NCBI RefSeq assembly: GCF_001949145.1
Contig: NW_019091363.1
Span: forward strand, 3,143,311 to 3,201,428
Origin: Acanthaster planci
Lineage: Eukaryota > Echinodermata > Asteroidea > Valvatida > Acanthasteridae
Length of the DNA: 58,118 bases
Direction: 5' to 3'
In this document: piece by piece, positions 1-13,100 of the stretch
How the letters are laid out: each line of letters opens with the position of its first letter
Numbering within the stretch: the first letter of the stretch is position 1
Notes under the pieces: generated by a model
Databases searched by the model: none
Told to the model about the DNA's origin: nothing
What the model saw: the letters and a program-made list of their open reading frames with translations, nothing else
Position numbers and translations under genes: made by a program

Positions 1-1049
1 ATGGTCCCATTTGGTACACCTGACATTGATGACTGCCACACCGAAAGATTCTCTGGAAATGGAATCTTTTTGGTCTGGGAACCCGATTAATAAGAAGGTG
101 TGAGATCCTTTCAGGACCATTAGACTGGTTCTTGTGACCAAACAGTGTAGTCTGAGTTGTATCTCTAGCCAACCTGCCTCATGACAATCCTGTCTGTGCC
201 CCCTCCCAATCTGTAGAACTCAAAAAGAGCACTTTACAATATAAAACAACTACAGAACCCATTGAAAACTTCTGCCAGATATGTCCTCTGGGTGCCTCCC
301 TTCACATGAAACAGTTTTCTTCTTCCTAAGTTTGTATGCAGTAGGTTTCACATGATGCAACCTCCTATGTGTAATTATTGAAGTTCTGGATATTATTGTT
401 ATAATTGAAACTGGCACTGATTTTTGACACAATGTACAAATTAAGAACAATTTTGATTGCTTTTGAATTGTTAGCAGTTGGTTTCAAAAATTGCTCTGTT
501 TAGGTAGATTTCTGAAGAAACAAGGTAAGACTTGCAATTTAGTGAACATTTTATTTTCTTACAAACTAAGGCCAGTAATCCACCTCAAGATGAAGTGCAC
601 CAACATTGGCAAAGAGGAGACAGGCTTGCGGGATGTTTTTTTCAACTGGTCCTGCAAATGCACCCTGGTGCATATGCACAGACCACACATCCAGACATCT
701 GCTCAGTGTGTCCTGCGCCCAGGGCACATGAACCTATGCTCACATATGATGAGTTTTCACCATAGGATCGTTGTTGCTATGTAAACTGCGCCCTCGTTTG
801 GCCTTTCTTGGAGGGGACAGGCAATCAGTTCAACCCTCTTGGTGTGGCTAAAACTTTGGGCTGCAAATAACATGTCCTTTAATATGGAAGCCACTTGTAA
901 GAGTGGCTAGGGCTTCTTCTGATAGACGTGTGCTTCTTAGCCACAGCCAGTTGGTTCATGCATAGCCCTTGTCCTTTGAGAGAGTAGACTGTGCCCCATT
1001 ATAAACTCAGGCAGATTTGACCCTAAAGCTCTGAACTAATTCTTTCCAG
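1..1049 (+). other. Upstream intron of EXOC1, cut by the window edge
   Basis: The first exon I can place begins at 1050 with two bases that finish a codon started upstream, so at least the right part of this stretch is intron. A polypyrimidine-like TCTTTCCAG acceptor ends at 1049. I see no conserved exon here; the short open frames do not resemble the exocyst protein. Confidence 0.6.
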
Positions 1050-1159
1050 GACTAGGTAAACTGACGGCAGTAATTGAGCAGAAAGACCTGCTTACCAACT
1101 TCCAGGAGAAGTTTGCTCAGCGATTTGCCATTCATCTCAACAACATCTTTGTGCAGCAG
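1050..1159 (+). CDS. EXOC1: EXOC1 exon 1 of window
   Basis: 110 bases: two bases ending a split codon, then 36 codons starting [10 protein letters not shown] and ending HLNNIFVQQ. The acceptor is TTTCCAG and the donor GTGAAT. It ends in phase 0. Confidence 0.93.
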
Positions 1160-4100
1160 GTGAATATTTACTGACAAATTGGTGGTTCCCCCCGGCTTTA
1201 TTTTCTTACACTGCACTTTTTTTCTTCTTCCTTGACCATTGCTGCAAAATATTATTGGTGCAAATTGTTCCCCGAAAGCTAAGGGTTTGAGCTGCTTTAT
1301 CCACCCAAACTGAAGTGCACCCCCAATAGGTGAAAGAAACATAGGTGGTTACAAGCGGTTCTGCGTGTACGCAAAGACCATACATGTTTGAATAAATTAG
1401 TTAGGCGCACTCAGCGTGCTCTGCGTCAAACGTGCATATACTTGCTCGCCTCATGGCGCACCTATGTGGTGAGTACCTAAAAAGCTTGCCCTCTTTTGTT
1501 CTGCTTGGAGCGGATACCAAGCAGTTAACCATAATTCCAAAAAAGCTCTGCCAAAGCTTTCACACTTTTCAAATCTCCTTCATATAATATGTATTGTCTT
1601 GTGTTAATTCCATGAAACATTTGAAACCATGTTATGCATATATCTCACACTCCATAACAAAATTTATGCATTCAACCATTCATAATTCTTCAAAACATCA
1701 TTTGTTTAAAAACTTGTGATCAGTTCTAAGTTGTTTGAAGAGTTCCCAAAATATCAGGTTTGTTTTCCAACTGCTTTTGATCAAGAAGTTTTAGTTTCTC
1801 CTACATTCTCAGTAGATGGCTTGTTCCTGCATAAAGACCGCTGTGTTCTTATGTTTTTCCCTGCTTATAGTCCAACATTCTTATTTTTAATTTTGAATTT
1901 CACACTTTTTGACAAAAAATGATGTTTCCTTGCACAATGCTCTTTAAATTACATGTATGTTATTGAATAAAATATAACTCGGTGACGTATTCAATTGGGA
2001 CTAAACACTGCTGAAGTATAAAGAGAAACAAAATAACTTGAAAACAAGAAAACTGCTGCACCTCAAACTTTAAAGTGAATTTTCCTGTGAAGTCCTTGTT
2101 GAAGATACATGTATATCATTTCTCTAAGCAAGGGCCTCCTAATTATGACGTGCATGAACTACTTTGTTTTCGCAGGGCAACATGACGGGGGCAGATACCT
2201 TAACCTACCAGACAGCCCGTCTAGCCCTGCCCAAGCATCATAACTTCCATCGAGATCTGATTCCGTACCCAGAACTCATGCAGTGGCTCAAGAAGGCAGA
2301 TTACACCAGCTTCAAGCTTCTATCAAAGGTTTCCAACATAACATTACATTTGCCTAGCAATAACAATGCCGGACTTGATTTGTTTCTTGTTCAAGAGTTC
2401 TAGCTACATGTACCAAGAAAAGTGGTGATCAGTTACTTCAAAATTTCTGATATTTTGCAGGACATGAAGGCCTATTTTTTCATGTTGATTCCATTAAATT
2501 AATTTTTTCACTTCACTTCTTATTCACTCATTAATGTGGGGTGTAAAATTTAAGATTTGATTTTCAGTCGTACATTATTTATGAACTTTTAGTAAATGAT
2601 CACTGACCATTCAATGATGTAACATCCGCTTAATAAAAGAATTTATTTCACAGTTAATATCAAGTTCTGCTTGATGTTTTGGTATATAGAATTACACCAA
2701 ATCCCTGCACAAACTCTACAGCCATGAAATCAGCGAGTTCTTTGAGCATGCGAAACAGGCCTTGATCAGCAAGACCAGAAGCATGCTGGACCCCAAGAAA
2801 TTTGGCTTTGGGGGCCGAGGTCAACTGCAGGGGTCAACTGGAGACCTCTCTAAGGCAGGGCTAAAGGGAAAAGGTCAAGAGTCTCAAGGGTCAGAAGGCG
2901 AGTTGACAGACAGGCAGCGATTTGATATGGTGAGAAATGGAATAAACTTTCAGGATCTAATATTAAAGCATTCTGTGAGATTACAGGCAGGCTGTTGTAT
3001 GAAAGGACATTTACTTTTCAGCTTTCAGAATTATTCTTGGGTCCACCCTGCTAAAAGGCTAGTTCATACAGGTACACTGGTAAATGTAAAACACAGAACA
3101 TTTGCAGCAAAATTTGCTGAAATTGAGATGTGTCCTGTTTATACAAAATCACAGTGTAAATATTTGATCTGATGTCATAAAATTGCATTCGTCTTCTCCT
3201 TCATGCTAAGTGTTAACTGGTGGTAAAATATCTTAGGTATGGAATACCCAGTGACGTTATTGAAAGGTCATGAATTTGTTCTTTTGACTCCTGCGTTAAA
3301 CATACCTCGATGTTGGTTTTGCTTCCATCTCTCTGATTTTGAAATTCATGGAAAACAGGTCTTCACCCAGATACTGAACGAAATTGCTCCCATGTGTCAA
3401 GCAGAGCAAGATTTCTGTGCCAAGTTCTTTGGTCTTGATTCAGATACAGATTATGTGGTGAGTATCAGACAGAGCCTGGCTCTTAATCTGTCAGAAGTTT
3501 AATTCAGTCATTTTGTGTATTCCACAAAATCTCTATATACCATGTATTTATGCTGCACCTACTATAGCACACTGCTTTCTATGTATTTAAGTGTACATGG
3601 CCTTTTGCTTGGAACTTTCATTTAAGCTTTTGCACTTTCGATTTTGTTAACATTGTGAGCTTTTCTAAACAGTACAATGATAATTTGTGTTTGTATATAT
3701 CAGTCAAAAGAGTAAAGAAGTTTTCAGTGGAATATGTGTTAAAGCTAACACTGCCAACCCAACTTTTACCAGTATATTTCCGAATTAAAACAAGTGGTAA
3801 CGTACTCTGATCAGGGACACAAATTTACCAAATTAAACTTAAACCCGCATTGTTGTATGATACAGATTACCCTCTGGAGCTTTCTGTGGATTGGTAAATT
3901 AAATTAAATTTAGTCTGTGAGTTTGCAAGCAGTCATTTTTAGACAACCCTAAATGCTCAAGAGATCACAAATCCAACATTGGTTCACCGTTGCCAGTTTT
4001 ATTACCATGCCATTAAACAGCGTACTTGTACCTGTCCAAGCCCAGATTTGTTCTAGCCAGGTTTGAACATGAACTGTAGTTAACTGTATATAGGTACACT

Positions 4101-7100
4101 AACTTACATTAAAGACTTGCAGATTGATACTCGCTGGTTGGACTAGCCGATTGTTGTCTTTCAGGACCAGTTAACCAAGATTGATTACGTAGCTGCAGGA
4201 GTCACCTCTAGGGCTGGGGGTTAGGACCTTGGGTGCCATGATATGATATATAACACCTCATTGTTTGGTATTTTGTATATTAATCGGCATGAACAAAGAT
4301 GAATGGAACAGCACTAGCAGTTGACCCTTGACCCAACCTTCTCTTATCCAGTATTAATGATGCCATTTGTGTGTGCTGTTGGCTGAGACTAGCCTTGGCT
4401 CCAAATTGGCTGTTCCTCTTAGCTGTTGAGCTCAAAGCTGACAGTTTGAAATGAGACTATGCCGTAATGTTGAAGTAACAATCATTAGCGACCATTCTGT
4501 GCATGATGTTCTTTCCATTTCTGAAAATATCAGAAGTTTTTAATGAAGTGTGAGAAGTTGAAGTGGAATGAACTTTTTAGTAGCAGAAAAAAATGGAAAT
4601 TACATGTTTGAATAGAAGGAAATTTGCACTTTGTGAAAACACCGGGAATATTTCCACGTGTACTTCATAAAGACAGGGTTCCAGTGGCCTAGAAAAGTCA
4701 TGGAAAGTTGTTTCCAGGCCTGAAAAATTTATGGAATTTTGTAAAAATGACTAAATTCATGGAAAAGTCATAAAATTTTTCTAACACTGTGTGGTTTCTG
4801 TTATCAGAAATGAGTTCATAAATGCATGATTTTATTCGCAACTTTAAAAGTCTGAAAAGTCCAAAAATTTGTGTTATTGGGTCATTGATTTTCATACTTT
4901 GGTCGTGAAAAAGTCATGGAATTGAATTGTCTTTAGGTGCAGGAACCCTGTAAAGAACTTCATATGAATGAATGTAAAAATATGATAACACTCTGAACAG
5001 GGCAAATTGCTCCAAATGGCTCCCTTTTCCATTTTCTTCCCAACAAAAAGCAGATTGATAGATTATTACGTGTATGCACATGAAATGTGTTAACACTGAT
5101 CCCTGAGGAGAAGGTCAACAGAAGTTTTGTATGAAGAAAAACGTCTCAGTGTTGAATCTTATGATACAAAAGCAGCAAAGTACCTGGCAAAAGTATAACA
5201 CTGCTTTAGTTCTAACCTTAAAGTATTTGCACGCTTGGACGTGTGTATATATCCCTCCTGCAGAGTGCTTCAGGCTCACGTCACGCAGAGCATGGCAGTG
5301 CCCCGGGTGGAAAGGTCAGAGGTTATTGCAATATTGCACCCAAACGAATCCAACTGCTGTTCTGTGTTTGATATGCTGCATGATATGAAATAGTTGCATG
5401 TGTGCTGGTTTATGAAATATGTGTAGTTTAAGTGTTCACTGCATGCTGGTAGTTTGTGTACTAATAGTGCTCTTTTTTGCCCGCTGTGGGCGTCATGCAC
5501 CTGCTGCTAAGGGGGCCATTTTTCTCACGAGATTCCACTCTGCATGTAGGTTTAATTCACTGACATATTTTCGCACAGTATTCTCAATGTGGTCTCAGAG
5601 TTTCAAAAACTATGTTTGCTTGGATGGGATTTGAACCCATGGCTTCCTACTTTAGTGCAGTCTTATGAGAGTAATTCCCCAATGCATCTCCAACTTAGAC
5701 TTGAAGTTTCACGTTTTATTCATCTATAGTCTGCTGAGTTGAGGCCTTTAAGCGGCTCTGTATAATGCTGGAGAATCATTTTTAATTGTTTGGGTGTAAG
5801 ACCAAAGTTTAGCAAATTTGCAGCCGGTTCCATGAACAAATGTCTGAAACTGTGGAGTTTCAGATGCAGCTGGAGATGAAGAGGAGACTGACATCTGCCT
5901 CCTGTGCAATATGGCCTCAACGAAAGCTTACTTCAGAAGCACACGCATGTACAGGCATGTTGAATAAACATGCTATCTGCTTTCAACAAAATATTTTCAG
6001 AAGCTTGTATAAAATCATTCAGCCCGCACCCTTTTGCATGTTTAGTAATTGCGCTGAAATTACCACACTTTTGAAACAAGAAGGTCCCAATTTGCACGTA
6101 GCCTACATTTCCTTCTTTGATTTTGTTTCTTCTTTGCTTCTTCCTTTTTTTCCGCTCTGTTTAACAGCTTGTATTTCTTGCATTGGCTGACGAACTTTAA
6201 CTGTACCTATCCCCCAACTGACTAATGCAAAAATTAAAACTGAACTAAATCTAGAGTGTGAATCACCTGTAACTATTTTATTTGCACTTTTGTTTGAACT
6301 TCCACCCAAGACAAAACCCCTCAAGATGAAACGTATTTGTTAAAACACAGCCTGCAATTTAAGTTTGTTTTTCAAACAAACAGCATCAAAAGAAAACTTA
6401 TCAGGTTTTTTTAAATGCCTAATTAAAAAGCTAGTTCAAATGCTTTCACTGCCTAGTCTGTCTTCAATTTGCCTGGTGTTATTAAATAGGAGGGCCAATT
6501 ATTGATGATGAAAATCCCTTTAGCTTCCCTTTATGTAATTTCTATTTCTAATCACTATTTTTTCTTTTTTTGTGTCTTTCGTGTCTTCATTTTTCTATGA
6601 GATAATTCATACTGCTCAAGTATTACCTGTGTACATGTATGTACAGGTGTATATTTGGAGATGCATTGAACAAGTTAACACACATTAATAACTTGCTTTG
6701 ATTTATGCATAGATGTATTCCCTTGTACATGTATATGAATTCATGAAACTTTATGCATAACTTCACCTACGCCAAATTTTGTCATGTAAGTTTTGCAACA
6801 AATTATATCACAATTCGAAAACATTTCACAACTTCACAACAGATTATGGTGTAACGATGCAGTCATTTTTAAGTGGTAAATGTTGCACTGAACAAAAAGG
6901 AAAGTTATCAGCAATTATATGGGAGGTCCACACCTCCGTTTTGAGGGCTTAATGAAAAACCTCTTTGGCTATACAGCAAGATTTGCGGCCCAGTTTCGAC
7001 AAAGAAAAGATTCAGTGACTGTTTAATGACTGCTGTAATAATACAAAGGAAAAGCTCTTGTAAAAGCTACGATCGTCCTCTTCCAAGATGTTTGATATTA

Positions 7101-10100
7101 TCAAAACGTTGCACAATTAAACAACCATACGTACCTTGTGCAGCTCTGTCACAAATTTAAGGCCACATGGTGCAAAGTTACACCAAGTTCTGTGAAATGG
7201 GCTGTTCATACCACGAGCAGATGTAGGGATCTGGCAGTTTTACAATTTCACATCATTTTGTAGAGAACTGTGTTTTCTTTCTGTCGGCCTTCCTCATTAA
7301 TAAATGCAGTTACATGTAAATCTGGGTTTTGAAAGAATGGCTGCATTTAGATAAGGCGAAAGGGAATCAGAATATTTTGTCTGCTCATCATGTCTGATTC
7401 GTTGCTAACATAGAAAATTATCAGAGTAGTGCATTGTTGCATGCAGACTACGTTTGCACCTAGATCATGTTTGTCCAACTAGGTAGATTTTGGTTGAAAT
7501 AATTCCCTTTCTTAGGGATTGTACATACATGCACATGTATGATCGTTCACAGGTAACCAGAGAGAAAAAAAATGGTGATTATTATCTCTGAATTTTAAAA
7601 ATAGTTTCTGCAGTTAAATATGTTTTTACAATCTATACTAGCTCTCAGAATGAGAGAGAAGTAAACAAAAACAAATCCGGTATACACTGGATCATTTAGT
7701 AAAATATGTTTAAGGCCTACATGTACATGCACAACATGCTTTTGTAGCAGCAGATTTCTCTGACATAGACAAAACAGTGTGAGCAGTGTTAATTCCTTTT
7801 CTTTTTGTGACAATGATTTTCTTTTCACTTTTTTGGCACCATGTCTTGAAAATGCTGGCTTCTAACTCTCATCGTGTAAAAGGGAATTGGTAGACTTTGA
7901 CATTTGTGTAGGTATTTGCTGTTTTGAATGGGATGAATACAATGTTTTGCAGAAATTTAATTGGAAAGCTTACAAGGTAAGTTTCTGCTCAGCCTGATCA
8001 GGTAATTCTATTTGTTTCCATAGAGGAGGTCTGCAGTGCCCTTTAAATCTGTAAACATTGTTCTTTGTGGTAGTCAGCTTTGGTTTTACTCGTGCTTTAA
8101 GGTGAAGGGGAATTTTTTCAGTGTGACCTTTTCTTCTGTCCTTCAATCCCTGGTAAACCTTAACGTGGGACAATTTCTGGTAAATCTTTGGCAATTAAAT
8201 GGACAAATTTTGTTTTAATTGTCAGCTTTTGTGACATTTCAAATTCCAGATTATTCTAATTTTAGATCCTCTAGCTGTAGTACAGTAGAGATTAACAAAT
8301 TTTTGCTAGTGAAAACAGGTGGAGAATTACTGGAATTTGCTCAGAAAGTTTTTTCTAGCCATTTTAGGTTGACATCAACTCTAACATGCACTCACTACAA
8401 ATCCTTTAAATACCTAGTATTTGATAAACCTAAACGGATTCCAATGATTATTATGTAAATGAGGATGTGGAGGTACGACATCATGAATATGAATGATATC
8501 GATACAACAGATACTTTTTTTTACATTCAAACCCTCCTTAAGGAGAGTTATGGGAAAAGAAAAAGAATTTGATTGCCAACCCACAAACTGAATACTGTAT
8601 CTGTCCCTATGACAAGGTGCATATTTGCCTTATTGTTGTCCATTTTACAACTTTGTAGGACTTTGTAATGGAGGAACTAATGGGGACTATCGACTCCACA
8701 CCAGGAAAACAGAAGAAAGAGTGAGTTTCTTGCAATGTGTGTAGCTTTTGTGATGACAGTAAAGAATCCGTTTGACTTTTGTTCCATGGTATTTCCTCGT
8801 CCATTTTGATTTTGCTTGAGGAAAATCTTTCCTATTTAAAGGACTTGGTAGATGTTCCAGAGTGTCCTTTAAATTCCCATGGAAGTGAAAAAGCAACCTG
8901 CTGATGTAACAAGTGAATTATACAAAACAGGCATCACATACTGTAGATACATGTACCATGCACTCTTCTCCTTTTGCAGGGACAAGAAAATGGCATTACT
9001 TCCAAACAGTGAAATGAGGTAAGGATATTGTACATGCAAATTAAAGTACGTTATTAATCACAAGATAATACGAAAATTTGTACGTTGTTTTCTAGCTTAA
9101 ATTTCAAGCATTAAATCTGACACAAACTTGATCAATATCAAACAGGTGATAAATCATTCTCATCATTCTTTAATGTACTGTAAAATTTCGGGTTTGTGCT
9201 TTGGCATCTCAAGGTGATTGCACTCAGAGAATTGACAAAATCATCAACAATCATAACTGAAAACTTATTGGCAATTTCTCTGTTTCTGAAATTACCAGTC
9301 AGTTTTGAGAAATCAAACCATCATTGTGTAACCATATGTGAAGACCCATTTTCACCTGCTGCCGAGAGTCATCAGATTTTGACAGAAACATACACATGAG
9401 AAGTTCTGATACAACACATGTATGCGAGATGCAGTCATCCTATCCTCACAGTACCATTACTTTGCAGGGAAGTGATGACAGATCTCTTCCAGACTCTGGA
9501 ACCAGAACTCAAGAATTTCATCGCTTTTGCTGAAAGAATGGACAACTTGTGAGTCCCGTTAAAAATAGATCCATGTACATCTTTGTAAACATCTTTGTAC
9601 TACGTGTGTAGTGTTGTACTTGATAGCAACAACAGGTATGTCATTACTGCTTCCTGTTTTTGAACCATACAGCAAGCCTGATATCATCTCTGATCTTTTA
9701 CAAGTATGCATTATTCTGTCATTGTAAGCGGAAAATAAAAATCATACCCTCACATTTAAAGTTTACTTATTTACTATGGGAGAAATGGTTAGTGACAGAG
9801 CGTCTTGCTCAAAAGCACATGCCTTGTAGCCCCAAAGACTGGACTTAACTTCACAATTACATGTACATGTATGTCAACTTCACTAGCCTGGAAAAAATAC
9901 AACATTGATACCAGCTGAGGACACATGCACTGTGACCCCACAGGCTGGAATTAAACTAACTCCTGTGTCATCACCATAGGAAAAAATACAAAATTGAGCA
10001 TATCAATATCAGCACAGGGCATAGTACACTGCAGTCCCATGGACTGGACTTAAAATCCCTCCCGTGTTTTCACTAGGGGGAAAAAAGAAAAAATTGATAT

Positions 10101-13100
10101 CAGAAAAGATGCTGGACAGGAAGAAGTGGCTGGTTATTACATTTCCCTTCAATGTGCCGTCAGTTTTTTTTTTTTTCACAATGGATTTTAATGCTTACTA
10201 TCCTCTTGAGAATACACTCTTTTGAACTAAACAGATTTTTTCTGCTATTACAAGTTCGCAAGATGCAAAGTTATCTGTTGACATTTTGTCTGTTGTTTTT
10301 CAAACAGCAAGAATTGTTTACAATACATTATTTCTTGTCATCAGAAATGATCACAAGTTTACAACCATGATGCATGGCATTCCATAAAAGGTCGAGTTGA
10401 TGTAAATTTGTGTGAAAAACTGTAAGTGCTGTTTTTGGCCAAACAAGCATGTTAATGTCTTGTTAAATTCAAAATAAGTAATGTTCATAATTTCACAAGT
10501 ATATTGATCAAGATACCAAAAAATCACTGAAATGGTAGCAGGACAAACACCGGGCATGCCAAGAATAATGAGCAAGAAGGCAAATATTTGTCAGCATTCT
10601 GCATTCTAACATGGTGCACAATTACACCACAAAGTCACGAGCACTTTCTGGTCAGGTACTCACAATTTAGGAAGTAGAAGGCAAAGCGCTATCTATAGCA
10701 TATACATGTACACCATCATTTAATATAAAATTTTGAAACAAAATAAGATTTGACTGCATAACTTTATGACCAGTGCAACTTTTGTTCTGTGTCATCCCAG
10801 TCTATCCTTCATAACCGGTACTTCTGTTTTATGACAGTTCTGGACCAATATGTTTAACCATAAAAAAGCCAGGTTTTTGCACCGTCTGGGGGGGGTACAT
10901 ATATGACCTTGATTGTCCCATACTCGATCTTTTAAAACTAACATGCCTGTAAAGACATACATGTACATGTATATGAAGTTTACACTTGATTTGAGTAAGG
11001 GTTTTGTTGTCATGATTATTTATGAAGTTCATGGCCTGACTGCCTTAATGCATGGGGCACATATGACCAAAGTTGACATTTGGTTGACCAGTCTGTGAAA
11101 AACACTTTTTTGTAAGAGCAAAGTTGGTATCCAAGTGGCTTCAAGACATGATCTGAAAAATGCATGAAGGAAAACATTCAGTGCGATTATTTGGAAGAGC
11201 TCTTGTAAGCTTAAAGAAATCTATTTACAAATGCGCACGCCCACAGACATTGTAAATCCTGAACCACATTATGTTTCTAAGCAGAATTATATGCTGATCG
11301 AACAACAGCCAAGAACCGCACTCAAACATTAATACACTCTAGCATGTGTTTTTGACTGGTACCCAGTTTTTACTAAGCAGATACAATATATTTTGTAGTC
11401 TTACCAAGTTTTCATACTGAGCAATTTTGTTTTATTCTGTGGCAGTTTTTCAGTTTATATGCTGGTACGCATCGGCTACCAAGTGATGGCTTCACCTAAC
11501 AAACAGTCCAGTTCCTACCTAAGAATGGTCCTGGCAAACTGTCTGATTGAAGTCAAGAGAAACTTTGACAAATACATCGTAAGTCTTATTTTCCACAGTT
11601 CCAGTCCATCTGTGCACAATACAATATGACCTCAGTTCATTGGTGTAGTTTCTAGATTCATCAATACCTTCCACCTGTGTTATATCATAAAAAATTGTCA
11701 AATCGTTGTTACTGTGCTTCTTTAAATGGAATTTGAAACCCACTTGGAAATCAACAACACCTCTAGTCAAAGTCATGACTAGCATGGACAGGTAAGTGTG
11801 CTCTCTTTCTTGATTGGTTGTGTTGTTTTCATTCAAATCTTACTGGCTGACCAAGTGTGGACAAGAAAAATTAACGGTATAAGTTTATTATCAAACTCAA
11901 TGAGTCTGTAAAAAATAGCATACCTGCATGCAGTATGTAGATGGACCAAGTAATGTTATTATGGGTCATCATTAAGATAAGCACTTAGTGAGGTAAATGC
12001 CAATAGAGGGTCATGAAGTGGTAAATAGTGTTCTTGCATTGCGACCTGCTTTCTTTGTGAGACTGTTCCATTTGTTGTCCAAACAAATGTTGAATTGCCA
12101 AGATGTCCTGTAATAATCAGTTAGGTTGCTCAAATAATTCGGACATACATGTACTTGCGTACATCTGGTCCTGTGCTGAACCAACGATTATATGCAGTTC
12201 TTTTTGAGCGACTCGCTGAGAACATTCCGTCAGGCCTTTTAGGGACGGAATGTTAATTCTCGTGTGAACTGGTCAAATGTGGCATAATGCAGCATCATGT
12301 CCGACGTGTGTACCCTGGCAGAGCATACACTAACAATTGTCAGTTGCTATGCTACTCATTAATTACTGCATTGTCAGAAGGTTCTCTGTTGTTCCATCTC
12401 TACCAAAACTGATTTTACTCATATAATCCAGGCAGAGTTTCTCACAGTTTTGTTTAAATCTGTCTTAATGTGCATGGGGCACATGACAAAAGGACTGCAG
12501 TTTGCGGATAGAAATGTGCACTGGTCACATGTAGTGTCATGCAAACTAGCAATGTGTGCACTTTTGAATCGGTGCACAGGAGTCAGAGAACCATTCTTCA
12601 CACCAGGCATTATACAGTACACTCAGGGAAGTTTTACAAAGTTGTGTTACTTAGTTCTTGGTGGATTTATTGGGCACCTTGCTCTGGTGCCCCACTGAAA
12701 TCCTTCATGAATACTGTCCACAAATAATGAAAGGTTACTGCAAATGCAATGTAAAACTATGTAAAGGACGTGATTCTTACGTGCATTCCAATCAGTCAGT
12801 CCTTCACTCGGCTGCTGTACTTTCATTGAAAATTTAACAATAGAAACACAGCTTAATTTTCTTCCCTGTAAAGCACGGTAATAGGCCTACTTGTATATGC
12901 AGTACAGTTGACTTAATTTAGCTGAAAAACTTTGTGAGAAACAGTTGCAAGTTTCTAGCTGGTTATAGGACTCATGCACATCATCAATAAAGCTAAATGG
13001 CTATGCTTTTTCTGAATTCCAAGGAAAGTCTATCTTTTGTATCTTACATATTGTGTGGAAATGGAACATAATTTCAAAGTAAGGTGCAATGCGTGTATTT

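Larger units (their letters stand above)
3458..8658 (+). other. EXOC1 intron, 5.2 kb
   Basis: Large intron without a gene. It holds a hAT-like MITE (4674-4950) and a tRNA-like SINE remnant near 5618-5700, both listed separately. The rest is AT-rich single-copy-looking sequence with scattered TACATGTA motifs. Confidence 0.8.

Noticed and set aside
1-110. Open frame ending at a GTGTGA donor-like site, as a possible upstream EXOC1 exon
   Set aside because: The translation does not resemble the expected part of EXOC1, and no acceptor lies within the window.
491-784. 97-codon frame containing LRPGH, reminiscent of an EXOC1 segment
   Set aside because: The five-residue match is isolated; the surroundings do not align and no splice sites frame it.
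3239-3502. Extended open frame around EXOC1 exon 4, as a larger exon
   Set aside because: Only the 3359-3457 part matches the family, and phase 0 splice sites bound it; the rest is intronic read-through.
5618-5700. Functional tRNA gene on the minus strand
   Set aside because: Only the T-arm and part of the acceptor fold; the D and anticodon stems do not pair.
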